A stretch of DNA of 64,000 nt from Brachionus rotundiformis (taxonomy: Eukaryota; Rotifera; Eurotatoria; Ploima; Brachionidae): positions 80,177 to 144,176 of the forward strand of contig JAESIW010000136.1 of NCBI GenBank assembly GCA_016802295.1. Reading direction: 5' to 3'. This document shows positions 25,534-37,182 of the stretch, piece after piece. Within the stretch, counting starts at the first letter, position 1; every line of letters starts with the position of its first letter. The translations under genes were made by a program, and so were the position numbers. Below the pieces are notes generated by a model. That model was not told the DNA's origin and did not search any database. It worked only from the letters and a program-made list of their open reading frames with translations.

Positions 25534-26651
25534 AAAAATAAACACTGGATGTAAATTTATCTAAACATATCATTTAATTTTGAAAAGATTTTGGCTCGAA
25601 TGATAAAATCTAATTTATTTGTTTAAGATTTCCCTTTTCAAACGAAGATGTATCTTCTCTAACCTACCTTTGAATGTTTTTTATCTTTTCCAAACTTTAG
25701 TTCTAGATTAATTATCTATACATATCATTCTAAAAAATGTTTAGAAAAAAAAAAAAACATATCATGTACTCATTGGTCTCTTTTATATTATTTTTAATTT
25801 CAAAAAATTTAAATATAAATCAATCAAAACATGTTCAAAATATCAGAATATGTCAAGAGATTTTTACATTTTTACGAAAGTTCGTCTAATGTAAAACAGT
25901 AAATTAAGATTATTTATATTAAATTTTTAAGACATTCATTTTATCTTCCTTACTAATTTTTATTCTTATTTTTTGCTAATAAAAATAAACTAGATTAATA
26001 TTATTATCATTTTACATGCATTTAAATTTGAATAACTTTATTAATGATAAAACAAATCAAATTATTTTAAATAAAAATTAATTTTTTAACAAAACGATGC
26101 AATTGATATCTGAAATTCTAATGAGGATTTTAGTTAGTAAATATTCTTGACTTAATCATTAAAATAATTTAAAAAACGAAGTTGTTGAAGCTTAAAATTA
26201 AAAAGTTAATAAGCAAATGTGTTTAAAAAGTGAACAATTCTTATTTTCTAATTAGAAATGTCATGATCTAATTTATTCTAACAACGAAATTTTATTTTTA
26301 AAAAAATTAATTAAAAATAATTATTCAGTAGAAATTTTATTTTCAGAAATGCGTTTCAGCGTTTGTCAATTATATTGTACAAAATATAGAAAATATAAAA
26401 TTCAATTAATAATTTCACTTTTTTTTGTTTAAAAAATGAAATACTTCAAAAATGAAAATATGATTTAAAAAAAATTATAATAATTACAAATAATCCTGTT
26501 AAAATCCCTCTTAAAATTATCTTTATTTATTTATGTATTAAAAAAATAATCAAGGCAAAGCTCTCTTTATTAATGTTTAAAAAATGATAATGAAACAAAC
26601 TGGTTTAAGTAAGAGATTTGAAGAAACGAATTTATTTTTAAAAGTACAATA
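25534..26651. other. Intergenic, no gene seen
   Basis: Spacer between convergent SLC5A7 and the first GPCR; AT-rich, no open frame of note. Confidence 0.6.
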
Positions 26652-27806
26652 CTAAACAAAATTTTTCCCAATATTCCTATTTCTAAAACAAACTTGTTTT
26701 AAAATTTGACGAAAATTTTCATTAAATAAACAATATATTGAAAAATTAAATGATAAATTAAAAATAATCAAAAATTTTGATGCCATTACTCCATACTTAA
26801 AATAAATTGATCTATTTAGTTGACTATCAATAGATATTATATGTACAATTAAATTTGGAAATTGACAAATAAAGAATAAAAAAACAACAGCAATAAGCAT
26901 GCAAGTCACCTTGGTTCTACCAAGTTTACTTTTTTTACTACCAATATTGTTATCTCGTTTACGGTTATTTCCTTTTCTTTGATCGACATCATCACAATTC
27001 GAGTAGCTATAAAACGATAGAGAAGAAATCTTTCGGTTGTATGTGCTTTGAGCTTTGGTTTTATCATGTCTTCTGGTGTTTGAACGCTTTTCAGTCAAAA
27101 TTCCCAAGTGTTTTCTGCGCTGCTTGGCAACCATAAGTTTGAAAAGAAGATAAGAATTGGTAATGAGCAAGATGGAAAAAGGAATCAGATAAACAATGGG
27201 TAAATAGAGCCAAAAATTAATCAGTTGGTTGAATTTAGTATTATTGCCAATCTCTGTACGGGTTATAGAACAGTCCTCGTATCTAAATATGAACCAATAT
27301 GGCAAACAATAGACAGTACTGGCTACATAAACAAAGATTATTTTCTTTTTTGATTTATTTAATTCAATTTTGCTGGATAGTTTGGAATAAGTTTTTATTT
27401 TGGCTAAGTAAATGCACATAAATTGGTTGACAGATACACACACCGTGAGCATTATACACGCCATTTGAAATGTGTTTATTATAGGATAAAAGAATGGATA
27501 AAAAAAAGCTATTAGACAAAATGGTACATAGAATTCATAATAAGCAGCCAGACGATACAGTATAGAGTTGATTAACAAGCCTGACAATGCCACAAAGCTA
27601 CAAAGACAAAGATTGGACAAATAAATATTGGTGGTGTTGCGCATTTTTCGGTTTATAAGCACAAAGAATGAGAGACAGTTGCCAATTAGACCAATTGTAA
27701 TTATGGCCAGATTGATCCAGTCCAGTAATATTTCAATAGTAACTGAATAGAGATATGAACCACCATTTGCTGTAATGTTGGTCAAATTTTGACTCATCGA
27801 TTCCAT
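26652..27806 (-). CDS. Rhodopsin-family GPCR, FMRFamide-receptor-like
   Basis: Single-exon protein of 384 residues with a glycosylatable N terminus (NLT, NIT) and seven helices: about 30-52, 62-84, 108-133, 155-173, 192-216, 300-323 and 335-358. GN in helix 1, the Trp-Phe-rich helix 4 end (LPYWFIF), FxxCQFP in helix 6 and NFSIYCLF in helix 7 place it in class A, near invertebrate FMRFamide/myosuppressin-type peptide receptors. The ligand is unknown. The usual D-R-Y at the end of helix 3 is N127-Q-F. The third intracellular loop is long and basic. It is clearly related to the GPCR at 29843-31090, 2 kb away on the same strand, so the two are a tandem pair. Confidence 0.85.
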   Translation of the reverse strand: MESMSQNLTNITANGGSYLYSVTIEILLDWINLAIITIGLIGNCLSFFVLINRKMRNTTNIYLSNLCLCSFVALSGLLINSILYRLAAYYEFYVPFCLIAFFYPFFYPIINTFQMACIMLTVCVSVNQFMCIYLAKIKTYSKLSSKIELNKSKKKIIFVYVASTVYCLPYWFIFRYEDCSITRTEIGNNTKFNQLINFWLYLPIVYLIPFSILLITNSYLLFKLMVAKQRRKHLGILTEKRSNTRRHDKTKAQSTYNRKISSLSFYSYSNCDDVDQRKGNNRKRDNNIGSKKSKLGRTKVTCMLIAVVFLFFICQFPNLIVHIISIDSQLNRSIYFKYGVMASKFLIIFNLSFNFSIYCLFNENFRQILKQVCFRNRNIGKNFV

Positions 27807-29842
27807 TAATTTTGCTAATAAAAAAACATGGTAAAATTGTTGGTCTAAAATTCACTACGAATAAAATAAAAATAAAAAATTAAAATTGAAGAAAAAATCT
27901 TTTTGATTAGTTCATAACATAAAATTTAAAATTCAAAAAAAAATTGTTAAATATTAATTAGTGTCATTTTCATCATTATTTTGATTATTTATTTATTGAA
28001 TAGCTAAACTTGAATTGAAAATGAAGCAAATTTTAAATTTTGAAAAAGAATAGGATCTATTTAATGAAGCAAAAAGTTATGGCATATAGATAAGCTTTTT
28101 CGCCTCAAATTAAAATGTTACCATCTAAATTAACTTAATTAGATTTTTTCCAATCCGGTTTAAAATTATACACTAAAGCTAAGCTGTAAGTATTCAAACC
28201 GCCTTCTTTATATTAGTAATGATTAATTTTCTTCGCTATGTTTAAGTACTCAATCTTTTCCAAAATACAATAATCCTGGATTTTAACAGATTGCTTTTTT
28301 TTTTTAATTTTTTAATATAAAAATTTCAAGATTAACTCAAAATAATTACATTAAATTCACTTTAAAATATAATATTAAGTATATTCTATCGAGTGCTATG
28401 TTTAAGCTGACACAAATATTTTAATAACATTTTTACAAGGCGTTTTCTTATTTATCAAAGAAGCTATCAAAATTATTTATCAAAAAAGAAATGATTGACA
28501 ATATTAAAATCTTATTTATAGTTAAAAATTACAATTTTTTCCTAGAAAATTAACTAGGCTTTTTTTAAACTTAAAAGTGTTACAGTGTATTTTTTTTTTA
28601 AATAAAAAATTCTGTCACAATACTTTAATAGTATAATAAAAAGAAGGCTTCAACTGAAATCTTATTTTAGATAAATGGCAAGATTATATAAAGCAAATAG
28701 GATATTCGTTAAACCGCCTGTAAGCCATTCTCAGATTTTTCCACATCCTAAAAATATTTGATTACAAATGATATTCATACGACATTTAAAATATCAAATT
28801 AACTTAATTTTGAAATTGATTATATAAAATATTTTGAAATAGAATATTTAAATTGTTATGTTATAGACACTTAAAAAGTTATTGTTTTACTTTTAGAAAT
28901 ACGGGTCTTGAAAAAGTGAACAGAAATACCATTAATATGCTAAAAGTTTAATTTAAACCTTTTATAATTAAAAATTGAGCAAATATAGCAAACAAAGCCG
29001 TCAATTTGTTCCTTTAATAAATTAAAAATATTAATTAGATATTAAATTTTTATCATGTCCTTATCTTTCAATTTTTAATCGGACAAATCAGTGATGAAAT
29101 TAAGAATTAAGATGGAAAAGTACTAATGATAATTAAATAAAGCTCAGTGTTTTAACTTTATTAATTAATTATAAGCTTTTAATATTTGTTAAATCAATTT
29201 AAAAAAAAAAATTTTCTAAAGATTTTTTAAAATATGATATGACAGTTGGAAAATTTAGCTTCTATAAACGAAAAATTATTTTTATTTTTCAAATAAATAA
29301 AATTAAGCTTTATTCATATAATTTTCGTGAGAACATTTGAGCAAAATATTTTATTTAAATTTTAAGATAATTTTTTGAAAAGATGATTTTAAAGATTTTA
29401 ATTTAAACATGATATATTTGTCTAGTCTAAACAAAAATGCTTATTTTGATTAAATATCTATTTTGTAATTTTATCTAATCCTTTTTTAAAGCTAATGTAA
29501 AATTAATTTTGATATTTTGACATCATGGCAAAAAAATTTCTAATTTAAGTTTTAATCGAAAGTAAGTTAAGATTTTTTTTTTAAATAATTATTTATTCTA
29601 TTATAAATTAGCATACTATCTGATTTAAATTTATCTTATTCATGTCAAGTGGAAAATATTGGAAATTTTATTTTTAAAGGAGTCTTAGATTAATATAGTA
29701 TATAATGTGGTGACAAAATATTACATTTCCTTTTAAGTATATTTTTTCGTAATTATTTAAAATAAAATTTTAATAAAAAAAAGTAAATTTTATTAAATTT
29801 TAAACGGAAATTTGGTTTATTAAAGATACTCTATGTACTTTC
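27807..29842. other. Intergenic between the two GPCR genes
   Basis: Two kilobases of AT-rich sequence with no open frames of interest; holds the promoter of the 26652 GPCR and the 3' end of the other. Confidence 0.6.
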
Positions 29843-31090
29843 TCAACAACAAAAAATCATCTTTGGCAAAGATTCTTTTAAAACCAATCTAAATTTAGGA
29901 CTAAATAAACAATAGCAAACAAAATTAAATGACAAGTTAATAATTAGTAACATTTTCGATATAACATAGCAATAATTTAACAAGTATGATGAACTGCATC
30001 GATCAGCGTTTGATGAGCAAACCATAGATTGGATAATGTGTAAAATTAGTGCTGGAAATTGGCAAATAAAGAACAAAAAAACCACCGCTATGAGCATTAT
30101 AGTTATGCTTTTGTTAAGAGAAGACTCTTTTTTTGGTTTTTTAATCTTGGTAACACTTTGTCTCGGCTTGTTCAAGCTGACACTGAGTCTGTACATGTTG
30201 GCACCGTTGGACTTGAGCGGATTTTTTAAAGTCACTGTCATTAGAGAACTTGCCCTTTCGTGCTTAAGCTGGTTAGGACACACATCTTCTAATTCTTCTT
30301 CAGCTTCTTTCTGCTTTTTGTCATTGATGCCAAGTCTTTGCTGGCGCTTTTTCTTGATTGCAATCGTGGCAATTAGATAAGCATTGGTAAAAATCAAAAT
30401 GGAAAAAGGTATTATGTAGGCTATCGGCAAGTACATGTAGAAATGAACTATTTTTCTAAATAAATCTGTCCTAGCTATATCAGTTTCCTGTAGACCATTC
30501 TCATTTGAGTAGGTAAACTTCAACCAATAAGGTATACAATAGATAATGCTTATCAAAAACATAAGTACCACTATTTTCAGGGCCCGTTGACATTCTTGTT
30601 TAGTGGAATTTTTTGACTGGGATCTTAGTTTGGAAAAGTATATGTACAAAAATTGGTTGACTGATACACAGACTGTGAGTAAAATGGATGCCATCTGAAA
30701 TGTGGTAATTAGTGGATATATGTATGGGTAAAGTCGGCAAAGAAGAGTGAATAGTTCAGGAAAGTTTTCTTGATACATTGCTATTAGTTCGTAAAGAACC
30801 GAGTTGATAAGCAAGCCAAACAAGGCCAGGAAGCCAGATACACATAAACTTGACAAGAAAACATTAGTTGATATGCGCATTTTGGGACTTGTAAGAATTA
30901 GAAATGAGACCAAGTTTCCCACCAAGCCAATGATGATAATTACCAATGAGACCAATGAGCTGAATAGGCGAAATTTGATGTATGTTTGCCAATGAATAAG
31001 TTGTTCCGATTGGGGCGAATTGATGCCATCAATGTCCATGAAGCTGTTATTGTCTGAAAAATATGATGTATGGTTCGATGAATTAATCAT
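29843..31090 (-). CDS. Rhodopsin-family GPCR, paralogue of the neighbour
   Basis: Single-exon protein of 415 residues, with N-glycosylation sites at the N terminus and seven helices. It shares with the 26652-27806 receptor the blocks FQMASILLTVCVSVNQF in helix 3, LPIAYIIPFSILIFTN in helix 5, IAVVFLFFICQFP in helix 6 and NLSFNF...YCLF in helix 7. As in its neighbour, the D-R-Y position reads N-Q-F (N145-F147). The third intracellular loop is about 90 residues and rich in Lys, Glu and Ser. Closest known group is again FMRFamide-like peptide receptors; the ligand cannot be inferred. Absence of introns in both copies fits either descent from one intronless gene or one ancient retroposition followed by duplication. 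Confidence 0.85.
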   Translation of the reverse strand: MINSSNHTSYFSDNNSFMDIDGINSPQSEQLIHWQTYIKFRLFSSLVSLVIIIIGLVGNLVSFLILTSPKMRISTNVFLSSLCVSGFLALFGLLINSVLYELIAMYQENFPELFTLLCRLYPYIYPLITTFQMASILLTVCVSVNQFLYIYFSKLRSQSKNSTKQECQRALKIVVLMFLISIIYCIPYWLKFTYSNENGLQETDIARTDLFRKIVHFYMYLPIAYIIPFSILIFTNAYLIATIAIKKKRQQRLGINDKKQKEAEEELEDVCPNQLKHERASSLMTVTLKNPLKSNGANMYRLSVSLNKPRQSVTKIKKPKKESSLNKSITIMLIAVVFLFFICQFPALILHIIQSMVCSSNADRCSSSYLLNYCYVISKMLLIINLSFNFVCYCLFSPKFRLVLKESLPKMIFCC

Positions 31091-33514
31091 TTTTAAACAA
31101 ATGATAAATCTAAAATTAATATTTATCTATATTAAATAAAAATTAAAACAACTAAATGGGTATTGAATTTAAAAATTAATAGGCTATTTAGATATATAGA
31201 CTTTTTAGACAATCTAATCAATGAAATTTTATATAATTTTGCAGTTAGATTTAATTTTTTTTTATTTTTAGATCTTTGGCACTTGAATTTAAAATCAATA
31301 TTTGACTAATAATTTTTTATAATGATTACTCACATGTATTCCGAAGCTCTTCAAATAAATTTTTAAATTAAAACAAAAAATGAACACTATTTTACCTTTT
31401 TTATTTTTTATTTTACTTCTAAAAAGGAATTTACAATAAATAATTATTAAAATCAAGTAGGAATTTACTCTCGTTAGCATTTAATAAAAAACAACTATTG
31501 AAAAATTTTATTTATAATTTAAAAAAAAAAATTATCAACTAGGAAATTAAGGTCTATAAGATACATCATGCTAATAAAAAAATTGATTTTAATCAATTAA
31601 TTAAATCTCGTTGCGAATAAAAAATATAGATGATTTAATTTTTTATCATTTGAAAAGAAAATATTTTTTCCTTTATATTTTAAAGGTGTAACTTAATATA
31701 TAACATGATTATTTTTGATATTTTTATTTTCATTATAGTCTCAGATTTTCATTTCATTTTAATAAATTTATGGACCCAAATGAATTGTTTACTTCCTTTT
31801 ATCAATTAGGAAGAAAATAACAAAGAAAATTTTAAAAATATGCTTTTCATTAAAATAAATTCCTTCTTCGATTTTCCTGTCAATCGTTTTCTTGACGATC
31901 TACGATCAAAACATAAGTCAATAAAAAAGAAAACAAATTTTTAATTCTCCAAGTATCTCGAAATTAGTAAGCCTGCTTAAAATTGGCTCAATAAATGCTC
32001 AGGTGAAGTAAAAAAAGTAGCCATTATAAATTTTCAACCATCTCAAAAATATTATTCATTTCTAAGACACTACTCTTTTTGACAGAAGTGATATATAAAT
32101 AAAATATATTCTATTTACATAATTAAATTACACACGGGATCAATAATCTTTAAAAAAATGAATTTTAATTAAATTTATTTATGAGAGTAGTTGTTAGATG
32201 AGTAATGAGAGAGACTTGATACTCGCTCTTTGGGACCAATCTATCACTTTCAGCCTTAGATTTAGAAATTTAGCTTATCAATATTCTTGAATATTAAAAT
32301 CAAGGCTAAAAAAATTTTAATTTAAACTCCAAATTGATATAAACTGCAATAATATTTAAATAACTTTACATAACTTCTTTTTAATTGAAGATGGTAAAAA
32401 TTTGGCTACGCCAACAGGAACTACCTCTGACAATTTCCTAAATTATTAAATAACTGTTAAATTACAAGTCAAGCATTTTAGATGTGAATTTTTAAATTCT
32501 ATGGAACTTATTCAATTAGATAAAATGCTTTGAATTACCCGGAAACGAATAATACTACAATTTAGCTTTTAGGGTTGGTAAAATTAATATTTAAAAAAGA
32601 AAAACTAAATTATAAAGATGAAATGTAGCTACAAATGTGCTATTAATAAATAATAAATGAGCGGAATTCGATCACTACACTCTTTTGTAAAAGATTCCTC
32701 TCAGAATACTCTTGAAAATAAATTTTATTTATTTTTAATGCAAATAATATTGCATAAAATACCAAGTTTTGATTTAGTCAAATTATTAAAAATCATTTGT
32801 ACTAAAGTAACTATTAAAAAAGATCTATTTTTAATTTATTTATAGCCAAAAGATATTTTAATTAAGTTCATTTGCGTCATCGCACCCTTTCATTCGCCTT
32901 AAAGAAACTACCTTTAGATAATTTAATGGAAGAATGCTGATTTAAAACTAAAATTATTTATCTCTTCTCTTTTTTTTTTTTGTTTCTATTAAATATTTGT
33001 CATATCAATACCAAAATTCTAATCTAATTTGATAATTAAAATTAATTCATGACTAAAAATAAAAATTGATTAATTTAAAAAATCGGATTTAAAGTTTATA
33101 ATTTAATTCCAAGTATAAAAACCAAAAATTGAAACCAAGTCTGTTTTATGACAAAATATTTTAAGACATTAGATCGATGGTTTCCATTGAGGCAAATAAT
33201 TCAATAATGTCTTATTAAAAAGCCCAAAAAATCCCAATAAACCTCTAGATCATGAATTTCTTGGTATTTATTAAAATAAATTAGACCAAGGAGTTATTTT
33301 TATTTTTCGTGAATTATCAAAATGATAAAGAAACAAAATTTTTTTAAGTATCAAAAATTCTCTATGGTAAATTTATATAAAATTTGCCGAGTTATATAAA
33401 ATTAATTGTTTATTAACTCGGCTATTTTTCTAGTTCATTTTCTATTCCGATCCGTATAAATTAAATCTCTAAACAAAAATTATTAATAAATAATTGAATT
33501 ATTTAATTAAAATT
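31091..33514. other. Intergenic, no gene seen
   Basis: AT-rich DNA between the GPCR and COMMD8 on the same strand. Short open frames at 31295 (minus) and 32657 (plus) have biased low-complexity composition and no splice context and are not called. Confidence 0.55.
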
Positions 33515-34692
33515 TCACTCAACATTTTCAATTGTCTCCAAAGTATTAATCAAATAGTCTAGCTGATGTTTATCCAATTCCAAAATAGCTAAATTGTTGC
33601 TCGAGCTGAGTCTGTCTGTCTCTAAGGTGAGTAGGCATTTTAATTCATTTATTTTGGCAAATTTATTACTACTGTGAACAAGCTTTAAATAAATAATTAA
33701 GTTTAGTTGAAAAATTTTAATTAATTGCTAATGAACACCTTTACAGTCCAGTCAAAATTTTTGAGATAATTAAGTCCAAAATTTGCCACTTTGCCCATTA
33801 CTAAATCTCTCAAATCATTCTTTCTAGTTTTAAATGCTTCCAGCAAAGCATCGGCATTTTTTGTTCCTTGTATTTTGTCTGCAAACTAGATAAATTAAAG
33901 CCGATTAAGTTTTTCATTAGATCAACTTGATCACTTTATTAAAATTGCTAATTTATAAAATCTTTTATATTAATATTTTAATTAGATTATTAGTTAGATA
34001 CAATAAATAGATGACACAATTAGATACCTATTTGATTCTTCTTAAATATTTGAAAAAAATAATTCTTATTAAATTACTGCCGGAATTTGCTTCTTAGTGA
34101 AATTTTAAAGAGAGATCTTTAATTAAAAAAGTTTCCTGACTTTGGATAAAATCAATTAATAAACAGACAGAAGCACTTTTTATTTGTCAAATGTGTTATT
34201 TATAAAAAATACTCTGTAGAACAATATTTATTTTTATTTTCTCATATTGGAATTAATATTACGCAAATAGTAGAAAAAAATACTTGACATTTCACCCAAA
34301 CTTCAATTATTTATGGAATAATTTAAATCAGATCTATCACGTTTATGGTACCTATTGATTAGTGGGAAACTAATATTGATATTTCAAATAGTTAATTAAT
34401 AATTATGATATTTTACTTCCTGTTCATTTGATAAATAGATATATAATTTTGAAATGCTATCAAGTTCTTTTTCTAGTTTCCACCAGTCTTCCAGTTCGAT
34501 TAAATGTGAATACTTGACATAATTTAAAAGTCCCACATTAGTCCAAGAATCTATCAAGTCGTGTATATACTTTAATTTAAAATTTCTTAAATTAATTTAA
34601 AATAATAAGCTAATTAGAACTTTGGTAATGCTTTCCGCATCGAATTTTTCCAACAACTTGTTCAGTGTATTTGAATCGCAGTCAATCATCAT
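33515..34692 (-). CDS. COMMD8: COMM domain-containing protein 8
   Basis: Four small exons on the minus strand, 34692-34621, 34569-34417, 33885-33739 and 33682-33515, join in frame to 179 residues (human COMMD8: 183). No single exon is long enough to stand out as an open frame. COMMD proteins form the decameric ring of the Commander complex, which works with retriever and CCC on endosomal recycling. Matches to COMMD8: HLIELEDWWKLEKELDSI in the helical N-terminal part, a TRKNDLRDL helix, then the COMM domain opening with NFDWTVKLVHSSNK and closing with LDKHQLDYLINTLET. Introns are 51, 531 and 56 bp; the middle one is ten times the local norm but the proteins align without a missing exon. Confidence 0.9.
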
Positions 34693-36054
34693 TTTTGACT
34701 TAAAATTAATTAAATAAAAATCACAAGAATTATTTTTTAGTAACGTGATACATTTAAGAATTAACAAAAAATTAATTAACTTTTAAAATCATTAGAAACT
34801 TAACTTTAAATTTTGTTTTTTGAATTTTTCGATCATCACATATTTTTTTATCTACTTTTTTTTTTTAAATTAAATTAATAAAAATATTAAGAGATATAGA
34901 AATTCAGAAATGAGATTTTTTTTTAATCTATCTATAACTAGATCAGAATTTTTATTGTTAGGCAAAATGCTTAAAAACAACCTTAAAAGCTTATAATAAA
35001 ATATATGTTCCACTGATTTCATGAAAAAAATGCCTCTTTTCATTTTAATTGATCAAATATTTGAATATAATAATTAATAATTTGTTTCGGATTGCTATTC
35101 GTTCATTCAATTATAATCGAACGCTTTACAAAATTAATGACAAGAAATTTCATGGAAATAAATTTTATATTTATTCCTACTTATAGATCTGAAAAAATTA
35201 ATGAAATTCAAAACCAAAGATTTTTGCCTAATTTTTGTTTCCATTAGCTTGAATATTAGATTAAGTTAAATATTTAAAGATGAAATTTAAGTTTATAAAC
35301 TTAAATAAATATAGAAAAAATTTTTCTCTTATTAATTTAAGAAAATATTTATGCCAGAAATCTATCAAAATAATAATAAAGATTTTTTTTTTCGATTTCG
35401 ATTCTTTTATTAAAAAATTAAATATTGCTCAATTCTTAAGAATATCATAATATCATGCTTTAAGAACAGATATTTGAAAATAAAATTGATTTTTATAATT
35501 GTTATTTTAAAATATTATAACATTTTTATTTTAAATTTAAGTTCAAGAAGTAGGCTCGTTTATAATTACAGTTTTTTTACTTATTAATAACTGATAGTTC
35601 AAAAAAAGTAAAGTAAAAAGAAAAATTATTAATGTTGTTGTTCTTTATATTCAATTATAATTTTAAAACCCTTTAGAAAAAAGAAAAAAATCATTAATTC
35701 AAATATATTTATATAATATTTAGTGATTATCTAGGTTCTAAAAATTTAATAACCTATTGTCCTTGAGAATTTAATGATTTTTTAGTATTGCTTCATTTGA
35801 TACATTTTTTAGCTTTATTAGATAAAACCATAAAAATAAAATATATATTATATATAAATATTAATTGAATTATTTGCTTTATTTGAAAAAAATTAAAATT
35901 TATAAATGATAAAACTTAAAAATGAAGAATAAAAAATCTCATTTAGCTTTAAAAAAAGATAAATATTCACCTAAAATGATATCATAAAATTAAATATACC
36001 GTATCAAGTTTAGTATTTAAGTGACTGGATGGTAGCTTTAAAAAGTTTCTTAAA
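34693..36054. other. Intergenic, no gene seen
   Basis: Divergent promoter region between COMMD8 (minus) and the channel-like gene (plus); very AT-rich, nothing recognised. Confidence 0.55.
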
Positions 36055-37182
36055 ATGAGCCAAAATAATTTACAAACCAATAGCTATGATCCAAACTTGG
36101 CATTGCTTACCTTTCCCAATGTTGAGATATTTGTTCAGTTTTTATCAATTGGTGAAATAGATACAATAAATGAAAAATATAGTGCAGAAATGATGGTGGA
36201 GTCGAAATGGACCGACAACTCAGTGCTAGACAATTATGATTCTAAAACAGACTGGAATCCGAAGCTTTATGTCGAGAATGCTTTGTCAGATGTAAAGGAG
36301 ACAATTTTTTACTGTGTGGATCGGAGCTTGGGAAATGTGACAATAACAGAGACTCGTCATTTAAAAGGATCATTTTGGGAAAGACTGGAGCTTAACAAGT
36401 TTCCACTTGATATCCAGGAGTTAAGTATAACAATTACTTCAAAATACAACCATGACCAAATTAACCTGGTATCAAATTATCAAAAGTTGTCATACTTGGA
36501 CCCAGATGCTTTAAATACTTTCCGAGATCAACAAAAATGGATAAATGATATTTTTAAATAATTTGACCATTAAGTTTATCTGTTTTCTTTTTACAGACTT
36601 TATCTTGTAGTTAAAATAACTGAAGCTATCTTCAGTAGAAATGAAAGCTATAATTCATCTAAAATAAAATTTTCAAATGACAAAAATCAAAGCTTCAGTG
36701 AAAAAACCAATCGACCAAAGTTTGTAGCGAGTCTATTTTGTTCCAGAAAATATGGCTTCTACTTCTTGAACGCATTTTTGATGAATTTCCTAATTACAAT
36801 AATTTCATTGACAAATTTTTCAATCGAAATCCAAAGACCACAAAATCGTTTATCAGGAACATTTACTTTGATACTGACCAGCATTTCTTTTAAATGGGTT
36901 ACCAACAGATCTCTGCCAACTATTTCATACATGACTTCATTGGACAAATACCAAATAGCAAGCATTTTATTCATGTGCTTTGAATGCTTCTGGCATTCGT
37001 TGGTAAATAGTGTTTTTAAGCCCCATTCAGCTGCAAGATACGATCGAATATCTTTTTGGATTTACTTGTGTTTCTTTTTGCTTATTCAGATTTATTTTTT
37101 AATTGTTTTTTACTTTGATTTTGGAAGGATTAGAGCTCTAATTAGTCTAGAAAAACAAATTTTGCTTCAATCAACTAAATAA
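36055..37182 (+). CDS. Cys-less pentameric ligand-gated ion channel-like subunit
   Basis: Two exons, 36055-36540 and 36595-37182, would give 357 residues. The first half resembles the extracellular beta-sandwich of pentameric channels: a WNPKLYVENA strand near residue 68 and FPLDIQELSITI at the Cys-loop position, where the bracketing cysteines are missing. The second half has four helices, with a block reading NRSLPTISYMTSLDKY between helices 2 and 3, the place of LPxxSYxTxxD in Cys-loop receptors. No signal peptide is evident. The junction is unusual: exon 1 runs to a stop without any GT donor, but removing 54 bases that begin ATAAAT and end TTTTAC restores the frame (W then RLYLVV). Either a rare AT-AC intron or a damaged gene; see findings. 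Confidence 0.7.

Noticed and set aside
29843..31090. Plus-strand open frames opposite the second GPCR (30036, 30804)
   Set aside because: Antisense shadows of the receptor gene with no independent support.
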